Below, one piece after another: positions 13,205 to 19,467 of a stretch of DNA of 24,750 nucleotides. Within the stretch, counting starts at the first letter, position 1; the number at the start of each line of letters is the position of its first letter. The translations under genes and the position numbers were made by a program. Origin of the DNA: a virus; IMG/VR virus record IMGVR_UViG_3300037070_003267, positions 1-24,750 of that record; one strand, given 5' to 3'. The notes beneath the pieces are model-generated. The model ran no database searches and had not been told where the DNA came from. It was given only the letters and a program-made list of their open reading frames with translations.

Positions 13205-13231
13205 CGTATATCAGATTTTCTGGCCTTGCAA
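13205..13231 (-). promoter_or_regulatory. Candidate early leftward (Cro) promoter
   Basis: On the minus strand TTGCAA (13231-13226) and TATACG (13210-13205) are 15 nt apart, overlapping operator copy 1. The match is modest and the spacer short. A start near 13198 would leave only a few leader bases before the Cro ATG. Confidence 0.4.
13212..13222. promoter_or_regulatory. Operator copy 1 (CAGATTTTCTG)
   Basis: Imperfect 11-bp palindrome between the divergent cro and CI-like genes. Same consensus (CAGAWWWTCTG) as copies at 13232 and 13827. It overlaps the candidate Cro promoter. Likely bound by the CI-like or Cro-like protein. Confidence 0.62.
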
Positions 13232-13242
13232 CAGAAAACCTA
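13232..13242. promoter_or_regulatory. Operator copy 2 (CAGAAAACCTA)
   Basis: A degenerate copy with one good half (CAGAAAA), 20 bp centre-to-centre from copy 1, i.e. two helical turns, which would allow cooperative binding by repressor dimers. Confidence 0.5.
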
Positions 13243-13294
13243 GGCGGCGGCACGCCATAAATGCTGCGCTTTACCGAGTGAGGCTTTTATCGGC

Positions 13295-13645
13295 ATGTAC
13301 CGCGATATGGACTTCAAGCGCCTCGAAGAATTATCGCGTCCCGGCGACGCCAGCGAGAAGGCGGTCGGCCTTCGGCTGGCCGCCGCCCTTCGAGTCGCGA
13401 ACCTGAAGCAGGCCGAGCTTGCCCGCATGATCGGCAAGACACAGGGAGCGATCGGGAACGCGGTGCGGGGGGAGAACTACCCCAGCGTGGACGCGATGCA
13501 GGTGCTCTATCGCGTGGCGCGGATAGACTTTAACTTCCTGCTGATGGGTCAAACGCCACAGCTACCAGGCGACGTGCAGATGAACCTGCTCTTTGCGCTT
13601 GAAGCCGTGCAGAGTGAACGGGATCGAAAATCCAGTTCAGATTGA
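13295..13645 (+). CDS. CI-like phage repressor, HTH-XRE (116 aa)
   Basis: The XRE-type HTH is at residues about 28-60 (RLAAALRVANLKQAELARMI, then GKTQGAIGNAVRGENYPSVD), followed by FNFLLMGQTP, usual in this repressor class. It lacks the C-terminal peptidase/dimerisation domain of lambda CI, so release from repression would not be by RecA-stimulated self-cleavage. Divergent from cro and next to three operator copies. The start has GTGAGG 11 nt upstream; Met5 is an alternative. It probably represses both the minus early operon and the plus operon. Confidence 0.82.
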   Translation: MYRDMDFKRLEELSRPGDASEKAVGLRLAAALRVANLKQAELARMIGKTQGAIGNAVRGENYPSVDAMQVLYRVARIDFNFLLMGQTPQLPGDVQMNLLFALEAVQSERDRKSSSD

Positions 13646-13656
13646 CGCCTAACATA

Positions 13657-13673
13657 CTCGCTCGCACAGCGAG
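13657..13673. terminator. Hairpin after the repressor gene
   Basis: CTCGCT (13657-13662) pairs with AGCGAG (13668-13673) across a 5-nt loop, 12 nt after the repressor stop. No T-run follows, so it is a weak terminator or an mRNA-stability hairpin. Confidence 0.4.
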
Positions 13674-13713
13674 CCTCACCACCCAAACGCTCACCCGTTA
13701 GCTCCCTAGGCAA

Positions 13714-13735
13714 AGCCCCCGATTCCGTCGGGGCT
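13714..13735. terminator. GC hairpin, probable terminator of the repressor transcript
   Basis: CCCCGA (13717-13722) pairs with TCGGGG (13728-13733), loop TTCCG, with flanking AG/CT pairs. On the plus strand CTGTCATT follows; on the minus strand CTTTG follows. Poor T-runs make it only a moderate call. It separates the repressor from the plus-operon promoter. Confidence 0.5.
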
Positions 13736-13816
13736 GTCATTGGTGATTCCCGCATAGCGCGAATCGAACGGTGGCGCTATGTCAAAAGTTCGAATCATCT
13801 CGTATCAAAAAATCTG

Positions 13817-13844
13817 TTGACGACGCCAGAAATTCTGATAATGT
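13817..13844 (+). promoter_or_regulatory. Promoter of the plus-strand operon
   Basis: TTGACG (13817-13822), then 16 nt, then TAATGT (13839-13844); GATAAT at 13837-13842 overlaps the same -10. Operator copy 3 lies entirely in the spacer. It would transcribe the genes from 13888 onwards and be shut by the repressor. Confidence 0.68.
13827..13837. promoter_or_regulatory. Operator copy 3 (CAGAAATTCTG)
   Basis: A perfect palindrome around its central base, sharing the CAGAWWWTCTG consensus with the two copies between cro and the repressor gene about 600 bp away. It sits between the -35 and -10 of the plus-operon promoter, an ideal repressing position. Confidence 0.66.
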
Positions 13845-13887
13845 CTCCCCATGCCGCCCCACCGGGCCGGCGAGATAGGGGGATCAG

Positions 13888-14037
13888 ATGAACCGGACCA
13901 GCTCGCTCGCGATTGCCGCCTTCCGCCGCCGGCATTTCGGCACATACCTTCGCGGTCGCTGCATCCGCCTCATGCGGCGCAACGGCGCCCGGCGCTACGT
14001 CAGCGTGACGCGGCGTCTGATGGAAAGGACCGCGTGA
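13888..14037 (+). CDS. Small basic protein, first gene of the plus operon (49 aa)
   Basis: ATG 13888 is preceded by AGGGGG with a 6-nt spacer. Sequence: MNRTSSLAIAAFRRRHFGTY, then LRGRCIRLMRRNGARRYVSV; about a quarter is Arg. It ends TGATG, so the next gene is coupled. A tiny nucleic-acid-binding peptide is plausible; no family recognised. Confidence 0.68.
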   Translation: MNRTSSLAIAAFRRRHFGTYLRGRCIRLMRRNGARRYVSVTRRLMERTA

Positions 14038-14183
14038 TGGCACCCATCATTCACATGAACGACTACCGCCTCGCCCGCCTTGACGAGGAACTGCCCCGCT
14101 CGGGCGACCCCATCGGCTGGCTCCTGATCTACGGCATCGCGATCGTCGCCCCGTGGATTGCCTATGCGGTGTGGTGGGCGTGA
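14037..14183 (+). CDS. Small single-pass membrane protein (48 aa)
   Basis: The polar N-terminus (MAPIIHMNDYRLARLDEELP) is followed by one hydrophobic segment (IGWLLIYGIAIVAPWIAYAV) ending WWA. TGATG overlaps on both sides. Function unknown. Confidence 0.68.
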   Translation: MAPIIHMNDYRLARLDEELPRSGDPIGWLLIYGIAIVAPWIAYAVWWA

Positions 14184-14461
14184 TGCTCTTCAACCGCGAC
14201 CAATTCGCCATGAACGCGATCGTCTACGGCAACAATCCCGACTGCCCGAACTGTGGCGGCGAACGGGGCTTCTACGACTTCGACGGTTGGGTTTGGGCCG
14301 ACTGCCATGAGTGCGCGGACGACGAACCGCCCGATCTGGACGAGATCATGGCCGAGAAGGATGCCCGCTACCGTGCCGCCGCCGCCGCCGTCGAGGATGG
14401 CAGCGACCCCCTCGCCCTCGTCCGCATGACGGGCGCGACCTATGCCAAGGAGCCCGAGTGA
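14183..14461 (+). CDS. Zinc-ribbon protein (92 aa)
   Basis: CPNCGGERGFYDFDGWVWAD followed by CHECADDEPPDL gives a four-Cys ribbon (CxxC...CxxC) like a single DnaJ-type zinc repeat. The rest is helical (EIMAEKDARYRAAAAAVEDG). ATG 14183 overlaps the previous stop (TGATG). Likely a nucleic-acid or protein adaptor; unknown role. Confidence 0.73.
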   Translation: MLFNRDQFAMNAIVYGNNPDCPNCGGERGFYDFDGWVWADCHECADDEPPDLDEIMAEKDARYRAAAAAVEDGSDPLALVRMTGATYAKEPE

Positions 14462-14739
14462 TGCCCGAAGTGATCTTCACTCACGAGAACCCGCCCATCC
14501 CGACCCGCGCCTTCGACTGGCGCGCCGGGTTCAATGGGCGCGAGGAGGAGGGCCGCGACGGCTTCGGCAGGACTAAGCTCGCTGCCGCGCTCGCCCTGTA
14601 CCGCGAGACCGAGACTCCGGAGGAAACCATCGCCGTCATCGCCGCGATTATCCGGGCCGACGCCGAGGCGCTGCCGGCGGGATGTCTCCTGGAGCGAGCC
14701 GGAATGATCCGCGCCGCCGTTCTGGTCGAGGGGCTGTGA
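14461..14739 (+). CDS. Hypothetical protein (92 aa)
   Basis: Starts at ATG 14461 within TGATG. Contains FDWRAGFNGREEEGRDGFGR and a helical C-terminal half (KLAAALALYRETETPEETIA, VIAAIIRADAEAL). The frame reads upstream to 14311, but that part shadows the zinc-ribbon gene. No family recognised. Confidence 0.66.
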   Translation: MPEVIFTHENPPIPTRAFDWRAGFNGREEEGRDGFGRTKLAAALALYRETETPEETIAVIAAIIRADAEALPAGCLLERAGMIRAAVLVEGL

Positions 14740-14993
14740 TGACCGACATAGACCGCCACCGCGCAATGGCCACAGCAATGGCTCTCCTCGATGACCTCAC
14801 CGAAGCGGCCTTCGCCAGCGAGGAGACACGCGCCATCCTGCTAGAGAGCGCGCGGCGCAAGTTCACCAGCCTCGCGGAGATTTTCGAACCCGCCGAGGAG
14901 GCTGAGGAAGACGGGCCCCGCGAATACGACAGCACCAGTTACCGTGCGGACATGATCGCCGCCGGTCGCGGTGGTCTTCTGGGGGGCAAGTGA
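14739..14993 (+). CDS. Helical acidic protein (84 aa)
   Basis: MTDIDRHRAMATAMALLDDL, then TEAAFASEETRAILLESARR: amphipathic helices with a Glu-rich linker (EPAEEAEEDGPREYD). TGATG overlap at the start. Function unknown. Confidence 0.67.
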   Translation: MTDIDRHRAMATAMALLDDLTEAAFASEETRAILLESARRKFTSLAEIFEPAEEAEEDGPREYDSTSYRADMIAAGRGGLLGGK

Positions 14994-15130
14994 TGTTCTT
15001 AGGCGTCCTCCGAGTGCTTCCCATCGCCACATTCATACTGGCCGGCGCCACTACACTAATAGTGGTGACGGCGGTGTGGTTGCGATGGGCGGTGTTTCCC
15101 ATCCTAACCTTCATCGGATGGCCGTCATGA
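14993..15130 (+). CDS. Small membrane protein (45 aa)
   Basis: MFLGVLRVLPIATFILAGAT and TLIVVTAVWLRWAVFPILTF form one or two membrane segments. ATG 14993 is in a TGATG overlap and the stop overlaps the next gene (ATGA). It is too short for common ORF cut-offs, but the couplings support it. Confidence 0.62.
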   Translation: MFLGVLRVLPIATFILAGATTLIVVTAVWLRWAVFPILTFIGWPS

Positions 15131-15306
15131 CCAGCCGCGAAGCCTACGACGAGCGCGAGGCGAAGATCGAGGCTTTCATGGAATACCACAGCCTCCCGCC
15201 GGACGCCCGCATCGCCATCGAGGAGATCATCGAGGCGGATCGCATCTGGGCCCACGCGCTGCTCACCCAGCACCGAGCCCGCGCGCTGGCGCAAGCCGGT
15301 TCATGA
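15127..15306 (+). CDS. Small hypothetical protein (59 aa)
   Basis: MTSREAYDEREAKIEAFMEY, then HSLPPDARIAIEEIIEADRI: helical and charged. It starts by ATGA overlap. It is the last gene before the structured non-coding gap at 15307-15507. A 16-codon ORF (15303-15353) begins in its stop by ATGA. Confidence 0.65.
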   Translation: MTSREAYDEREAKIEAFMEYHSLPPDARIAIEEIIEADRIWAHALLTQHRARALAQAGS

Positions 15307-15507
15307 ACACCCATTCCGGCGCATCCCCCCGCGCCGGAACGCCCCCGGTGTAGTACGCAGAGCCCCCCTCAAGCGATGCACCGGGGGCACCCTGAACGAA
15401 GACCTCCCGCACGGCGGGGGAGCGGCGCGCCTGGCAGCGATATCGCGAATGGCCGGGGAGAACAGACCGGTACGGGCGCGCCGCGTCCACTTGAGAGGAT
15501 ACCAAAC
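15307..15507 (+). promoter_or_regulatory. 200-nt structured leader before the annealing protein
   Basis: The only gene-poor stretch in the plus operon. TTCCGGCGC (15314-15322) pairs with GCGCCGGAA (15331-15339), loop ATCCCCCC. Next, GCCCCCGGTG (15341-15350) pairs with CACCGGGGGC (15379-15388) around 28 nt. A 16-codon ORF (15303-15353) runs through the first hairpin and ends in the loop of the second. No T-runs follow. This resembles a regulatory leader; a promoter could lie in 15390-15480 but none is clear. Confidence 0.5.
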
Positions 15508-16353
15508 GTGACAGAAGTGAGCAACTGGACCGCGATGATTGAAGCCGCCAAGGCTGAGAATGCCAGGGGCGTCTCCATGCGCGCCGGCAAGAAATACACC
15601 AGCGTTGCCGTCCGAAACGAGATCGCCCGCCGTCACCTCGGGGACGGCTTCGGCACCGAAACCGAAATCATTCAGTGGGCGCCCGAGAACGGCTCCCCGA
15701 TCGTGGTCAAAGCGACGATCCGCAAATACGACGGCACGATCCTCGCGACCGGCTTCGCCGAGGAAATCCGCGGGAAGGGCAACGTCAACACCACCTCCGC
15801 GCTGGAGAACGCCGAGACGAGCGCCATCGGGCGCGCGCTCGCGGGGATTGGTCTGAACGGCGGCGAGTTCGCCAGCGCCAACGAGATGGACGGGGTGGAG
15901 CGAAAGCGTGAGGCGCTGGCCGAGCGTCAGCCCATCGAGGCCCAGCGCGAGGCGTTCCGCCAGTCGCTGGGGCCCCCTCACGACCCCGAGACGGGTGAGG
16001 TCACCGAACCGCGCGACCACTCCATAACCACCGACGAGGATAGCGCCAACCTCGCCTCGTGGAAGGATGGCGTCCTTGACCGGTTGCCTGCGGGGGCAAC
16101 CACGCCTGAGAAGGCGAAGGCGTTGCTGGTGCAGTTCCTCGAAGACCTCGACAAATACAAGGCCGAGAACTGGCTGGAGAAATATATCGCATCGCGGCGA
16201 CCCGTCACCGCATGGATGGGGCAATTCGCCGACCTAAAGCCGGTTCTGGTCAATGGCATTGCCAGGGCGCGGGCGCGAGTCCGCGGCGAGGATACGCGCG
16301 ACTTTGCCGACATAAGCGAGCGCATGGTCGCGACCGGGAACGTTGGCGGATGA
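15508..16353 (+). CDS. Putative phage single-strand annealing / recombination protein (281 aa)
   Basis: GTG 15508 with GAGAGGA 8 nt upstream. The core has AGKKYTSVAVRNEIARRHLG, FGTETEIIQWAPENG, IVVKATIRKYDG and the signature NTTSALENAETSAIGRALAG followed by GLNGGEFASANEM. The (S)ALExxETSAxGRALAxxG...SAxEx signature belongs to phage recombination-cluster proteins of the ERF/Rad52-like sort, which anneal complementary single strands. Its C-terminal third (SWKDGVLDRLPAGATTPEKA, YIASRRPVTAWMGQFADL) resembles the domain that follows in several such proteins. The small gene downstream and a DUF1364 nuclease support a recombination module. Confidence 0.72.
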   Translation: MTEVSNWTAMIEAAKAENARGVSMRAGKKYTSVAVRNEIARRHLGDGFGTETEIIQWAPENGSPIVVKATIRKYDGTILATGFAEEIRGKGNVNTTSALENAETSAIGRALAGIGLNGGEFASANEMDGVERKREALAERQPIEAQREAFRQSLGPPHDPETGEVTEPRDHSITTDEDSANLASWKDGVLDRLPAGATTPEKAKALLVQFLEDLDKYKAENWLEKYIASRRPVTAWMGQFADLKPVLVNGIARARARVRGEDTRDFADISERMVATGNVGG

Positions 16354-16691
16354 TCGACCAGGAGCGCGCTGAGAAGGCGGTGGAGTACATGATCTCCACC
16401 GCCGGCAAACTCGGCACCGCCAAAGCCGAGGCCGTCCGCGCCGAGGCCATGCTGCGGCACATCAAGGCTCTGGGCATGAAGTCGTCCGACGAGAAGTCAG
16501 CCGCGGCACAGGAGCGGGAAGCCTACGCGAGCGATGCATACCTCGTGGCGATTGACGATCTTTTCGCAGCCACACGGGACGCGGAGACGCTGAAGGCCGA
16601 GCGGGAAGCGGCGCAGGCGACGATTGAGTTCTGGAGGTCGGTAAACGCCAGCCAGAACGCCGCACAGCGCGGGTTTGGGAGTGCGAGATGA
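16350..16691 (+). CDS. Conserved small partner of phage recombinase (113 aa)
   Basis: ATG 16350 overlaps the annealing-protein stop. The pattern VEYMISTAGKLGTAKAEAVR, AEAMLRHIKALGM, AAQEREAYASDAYLVAIDDL and AAQATIEFWRSVNASQNA is the well-known phage protein that follows recombinase genes (AKAERxYLEExRKxxKA...AxxEREAYAxxxYxxLxxxL...AAxxRIExWR). It is coiled and likely binds single strands or its partner; function not established. Confidence 0.78.
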   Translation: MIDQERAEKAVEYMISTAGKLGTAKAEAVRAEAMLRHIKALGMKSSDEKSAAAQEREAYASDAYLVAIDDLFAATRDAETLKAEREAAQATIEFWRSVNASQNAAQRGFGSAR

Positions 16692-17077
16692 CTGACCGAG
16701 TATGCGTAAACTCTCACGACCGTTGCTATGGCGGTGCTGGGCCATGCCCCTACTGTGAGCGCCCGATACGCCCCGCGCCCAAACCGGTCAGGATCAAATC
16801 CAAGGCCCTGACCGACAGCGCCCGTGGCCGCGCCTGCACCGCCCGATGGGCCTACTCGTGCGCCGGCCCCGAAACAGTCGTGTTCTGCCACGTCCGCATC
16901 AACAGCGGCATCGCGACCAAGGGGCCGGACTTTTTCGGGTTCTACGGATGCGCCATTTGCCACACCTGGCAGGAGAGCGGCAATGCCGAGCCGGCGAGCA
17001 TCCTCCGCGCCGTATGCGAGACGCAAACCATCATGGCCGCCGAGGGCCTTCTGAGCGTGAAGGGGTGGAAGCCATGA
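16688..17077 (+). CDS. DUF1364/YbcO-like nuclease (129 aa)
   Basis: The core SKALTDSARGRACTARWAYS, CAGPETVVFCHVRINSGIAT and KGPDFFGFYGCAICHTWQE follows YbcO/DUF1364 (ARGxxCxxRxxxxCxxxxxTxVxxHxR...GxKxPDxxxxxACxxCH). YbcO of E. coli is a metal-dependent beta-beta-alpha nuclease from a prophage recombination region. The His (CHVR) and the CxxCH motif are kept. An extra N-terminal Cys cluster (CYGGAGPCPYC) may bind zinc. ATGA overlap with the previous gene. Confidence 0.84.
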   Translation: MTDRVCVNSHDRCYGGAGPCPYCERPIRPAPKPVRIKSKALTDSARGRACTARWAYSCAGPETVVFCHVRINSGIATKGPDFFGFYGCAICHTWQESGNAEPASILRAVCETQTIMAAEGLLSVKGWKP

Positions 17078-17253
17078 CCGACACGAACGATGCCTTCGAG
17101 CTGGTGACGGAGGCGATGGTCGAGCTGGCGTGCGAGGCATTCTTCGACGGCGACGGCTATCAGTGGGACGAGTCTACTGGCGCGGACCGTGTCAGGGCGT
17201 CCATGCGCGCCGCCATCACAGCCGCCCTGAGCGCACAGCAAGGGGAGGGGTGA
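17074..17253 (+). CDS. Small hypothetical protein (59 aa)
   Basis: MTDTNDAFELVTEAMVELAC, then EAFFDGDGYQWDESTGADRV and RASMRAAITAAL. The layout (V..AM..A..A...GxxWDE....RxxMRAAITAAL) is a familiar small phage protein of unknown function. ATGA at the start, TGATG at the end. Confidence 0.72.
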   Translation: MTDTNDAFELVTEAMVELACEAFFDGDGYQWDESTGADRVRASMRAAITAALSAQQGEG

Positions 17254-17426
17254 TGGACGAGACTTCCAGAGCGTTCAAACGACTGATCTTCTGGGTACGC
17301 ATGGTCGCGGCAACTACCCTTTACGGGTGGGCAATCCGCGTCGTCCCAGCCGAGGGCTTGGCGTACCTGCTGGGTGAGGTCGATAAGCCGCCAGCGTGGA
17401 CGCGCGAGAGGGTCTGTCGCCGATGA
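17253..17426 (+). CDS. Small membrane-associated protein (57 aa)
   Basis: MDETSRAFKRLIFWVRMVAA then TTLYGWAIRVVPAEGLAYLL: one amphipathic or membrane helix with a basic tail (RERVCRR). TGATG start, ATGA handover. Unknown function. Confidence 0.62.
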   Translation: MDETSRAFKRLIFWVRMVAATTLYGWAIRVVPAEGLAYLLGEVDKPPAWTRERVCRR

Positions 17427-17608
17427 ACCGCACCGGTCGCGACGAAACCCCGCGCATCTGGATCATGCGGGTCGCCAACGGCGACTGGTATCCGATTGAG
17501 CCGAGCGACCGATGCAAACCGGAGGATCACGGCCGCATAAACCCGCACGTCTCGCAAATCGAGGACATGGCGGGCAACGTTCTGTGGAAGCGCCGGCCCG
17601 ATGCGTAG
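17423..17608 (+). CDS. Small hypothetical protein (61 aa)
   Basis: MNRTGRDETPRIWIMRVANG, then DWYPIEPSDRCKPEDHGRIN. Likely folded, with several aromatic residues and an end motif GNVLWKRRP. Overlaps the previous stop by ATGA and the next small ORF by 8 bp. Confidence 0.64.
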   Translation: MNRTGRDETPRIWIMRVANGDWYPIEPSDRCKPEDHGRINPHVSQIEDMAGNVLWKRRPDA

Positions 17609-17699
17609 CCGCCGCACCGGTCGCGTCCTACGCTACCGCTCCCGCACACGCTGGGGATGGCGGACTGTCGTGGTGTGGCAGAGGGAGTGGTGGGGGTGA
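17601..17699 (+). CDS. Very small Arg/Trp-rich peptide (32 aa)
   Basis: MRSRRTGRVLRYRSRTRWGW, then RTVVVWQREWWG: strongly basic and Trp-rich. Below common ORF cut-offs. Its TGA overlaps the GTG of the next gene (GTGA), the same coupling seen throughout. A nucleic-acid-binding or membrane-active peptide is conceivable. Confidence 0.5.
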   Translation: MRSRRTGRVLRYRSRTRWGWRTVVVWQREWWG

Positions 17700-17872
17700 C
17701 CGACCGCGCGGAGCTGATCGCCGAGACGCTGAAGGTGACGGCATCCCTCCGCGAGCAGGGCTGGTCTGAGGCAACCGTCGAGGTCACGCGCGGCGGCACC
17801 TACCGGGTGCACGTGCGGGCCGAGGGGGATAAGGTCGTGCGTCCGCAATTCGGAACGGGGAGGGGGAAATGA
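17696..17872 (+). CDS. Small hypothetical protein (58 aa)
   Basis: Starts at GTG 17696 by GTGA overlap. MTDRAELIAETLKVTASLRE is a helix; TVEVTRGGTYRVHVRAEGDK is a beta pair. No family recognised. The ATG-led reading from 17657 would shadow the previous peptide. Confidence 0.62.
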   Translation: MTDRAELIAETLKVTASLREQGWSEATVEVTRGGTYRVHVRAEGDKVVRPQFGTGRGK

Positions 17873-18072
17873 GGACTTGGATTGACGACGCGGTGTATGC
17901 CGCGATCAAGAGCTATCTGCGGACGTGTAGCTCGGGCGGGATGCCGGACGAGGAGGTAGACATGGTCTGTCTGCACGTCGATGCAGCAGCCGATCTGGCA
18001 TATTTCGGGCAAGTCGTGGCGCAGGAGATACGCGACCGCAACATGAAGCTCGTCCCGCAGCCGCCAAAATGA
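17869..18072 (+). CDS. Small hypothetical protein before the integrase (67 aa)
   Basis: MRTWIDDAVYAAIKSYLRTC, then SSGGMPDEEVDMVCLHVDAA and ADLAYFGQVVAQEIRDR. Helical. ATGA overlaps on both sides; its last codons overlap the integrase start. Such a position is used by excisionase-like genes in some phages, but no clear HTH is visible. Confidence 0.64.
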   Translation: MRTWIDDAVYAAIKSYLRTCSSGGMPDEEVDMVCLHVDAAADLAYFGQVVAQEIRDRNMKLVPQPPK

Positions 18073-19025
18073 CCCGCGGCCCGTACAGAACCAAGCCCAT
18101 CCCCGGCAGCTTCGCCGAGTTGATCCTGCGCTACCGCCAGTCGCCGCGCGTGCTCGCCTGGAGCACGCGGACGCTCGAAAAGAACGACCGGGTGTTGGCG
18201 CAGTTTCTCGCGGCGAACGCCCGCTTTATGGTCGCGGACCTGCGCCGGGGCGACATCATAGCGATGCGCGACAGCATGGCTGTGACACCCGGAGCGGCCT
18301 CGAACTGGTTGAGCACCATTCGCGGATTGCTCGCCTACGCGGTTGACTTGGAGATGATCGCCCACAGCCCCGCCGAGAAGGTCGGGCCGCTCAAGCCCCG
18401 GCACGCGGACGGGATCAGGACGTGGAGGGAAGATGAGATATCCGCTTTTGAAGAGCACTGGCCGGTTGGCTCGCTTCCGCGCCTTGCTTTCACACTCGCG
18501 CTCTACACGGGCGCGGCCCGTGGTGATTTGGTTCGCCTCGGGCGTCCAAATGTCCAGGGCGAGCGCATCACGTATCGCCGTCAAAAGACGGGGGTCGTGG
18601 TTGATATCCCGATCCTACCGCCTCTCGCCAGAGAGCTTGGGCAGGCCCTGCCGGGGCAGATGACATTCCTCCAAACCAAGGACGGAACCGTGCGGAACCC
18701 AGCCGGACTGGCCATCGATATACGCCGCTGGTGCGTTGCCGCCGCGCTCGGGGACAAGGACGTGAATGGCCATCGCCTGAGCCTTCACGGGCTACGGAAG
18801 GCCCTTGGACGGCGGCTCGCACAGGCGGGATGCTCCCCCCACGAGATCATGGCCGTCCTGGGGCAAACGGAGATCGCATCCGCCCAAATCTACACGAAGG
18901 CATATGACCGGGCCGAGGCGGCGGGGAGTGCGATGGAGAAGATCGAGGGGAACAAAGCCGGGGGGAATGTGGAACGCCTGCGGCGGAACATTTCAAAAAA
19001 TTCCCGCGGCGGATCGGCGAAATAG
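18069..19025 (+). CDS. int: Tyrosine integrase with an unusual Arg-I site (318 aa)
   Basis: Site-specific recombinase for integration and excision. The N-terminal core-binding domain runs to about residue 105. Catalytic domain: beta-hairpin Lys in YRRQKTG; HxxR in LSLHGLRKALG; nucleophile Tyr in SAQIYTKAYD. At the first catalytic Arg the sequence reads LYTGAARGDLVRLG, where related enzymes read TGxRxxD, so the usual Arg position is Ala with an Arg one place later. The usual His before the Tyr (LGH) is Gln (LGQTE). It starts by ATGA overlap with the gene upstream. A subfamily with AAR may exist and be active; otherwise activity would be reduced. Confidence 0.92.
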   Translation: MTRGPYRTKPIPGSFAELILRYRQSPRVLAWSTRTLEKNDRVLAQFLAANARFMVADLRRGDIIAMRDSMAVTPGAASNWLSTIRGLLAYAVDLEMIAHSPAEKVGPLKPRHADGIRTWREDEISAFEEHWPVGSLPRLAFTLALYTGAARGDLVRLGRPNVQGERITYRRQKTGVVVDIPILPPLARELGQALPGQMTFLQTKDGTVRNPAGLAIDIRRWCVAAALGDKDVNGHRLSLHGLRKALGRRLAQAGCSPHEIMAVLGQTEIASAQIYTKAYDRAEAAGSAMEKIEGNKAGGNVERLRRNISKNSRGGSAK

Positions 19026-19070
19026 CCGAGCATTTACAATGGCGTCACCAGTAGACCGGGGCCTAGTTAC

Positions 19071-19145
19071 ATGACTGGAAAGGTTGGCGAAATGCCCGAT
19101 GTAAATTCTGCGCGGTGCGACGAAAAAAATCAGAAGGAGGAGTGA
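19071..19145 (+). CDS. Possible 24-aa peptide
   Basis: MTGKVGEMPDVNSARCDEKN then QKEE, ending inside repeat copy 1. The gene before repeat copy 3 also ends KEE, and the next gene also starts MTGK, so this looks like part of a duplicated cassette. No strong ribosome site. The rest of 19026-19146 shows no clear promoter or terminator. Confidence 0.33.
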   Translation: MTGKVGEMPDVNSARCDEKNQKEE

Positions 19146-19146
19146 G

Positions 19147-19260
19147 ATGACCGGAAAGACCGTCTTCGTGGTCGTGGTGCTGCTGTTCCTGGTGTTTATC
19201 GTCGGGATGGCCGTGCTAGGGCAGATGTTCGGCACGGGCGGGGATGTGGGGGTGCGGTGA
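19147..19260 (+). CDS. 37-aa membrane peptide
   Basis: MTGKTVFVVVVLLFLVFIVG, then MAVLGQMFGTGGDVGVR: one clear membrane helix. Strong AAGGAGG ribosome site from repeat copy 1. Small single-pass peptides after an integrase are often host-interaction genes, but nothing here proves a role. Confidence 0.65.
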   Translation: MTGKTVFVVVVLLFLVFIVGMAVLGQMFGTGGDVGVR

Positions 19261-19277
19261 CACGAAGGAGGAGTGAG

Positions 19278-19466
19278 ATGAGTGAGAGGATGGGCGGGGT
19301 GTACGTACAAAAGCCGGACGCATTCACTCCCGAGGAGGAGATCGCACTGGCGATGGTCCTCGCCGACAAGCACGGGGTGCTCACGTTCGGGACGCTGAAG
19401 GCGATGGCGCGGACAGTGCTCTCCGCCGGCTACCGCCCCCCTTCGCATGACGCGAAGGAGGAGTGA
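19278..19466 (+). CDS. Small hypothetical protein (62 aa)
   Basis: MSERMGGVYVQKPDAFTPEE, then EIALAMVLADKHGVLTFGTL and KAMARTVLSAGYR. Helical, likely folded. The start is set by repeat copy 2; the frame stays open upstream as MTRRRSEM, which is the repeat read as protein. No family recognised. Confidence 0.7.
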   Translation: MSERMGGVYVQKPDAFTPEEEIALAMVLADKHGVLTFGTLKAMARTVLSAGYRPPSHDAKEE

Positions 19467-19467
19467 G

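Noticed and set aside
13770-13800. Second T-loop-like GTTCGAATC near 13785
   Set aside because: The flanking bases do not pair into a T-stem.
15301-16224. Minus-strand 307-codon ORF opposite the annealing protein
   Set aside because: The plus frame has a recognisable recombination signature and ribosome site; the minus frame has none.
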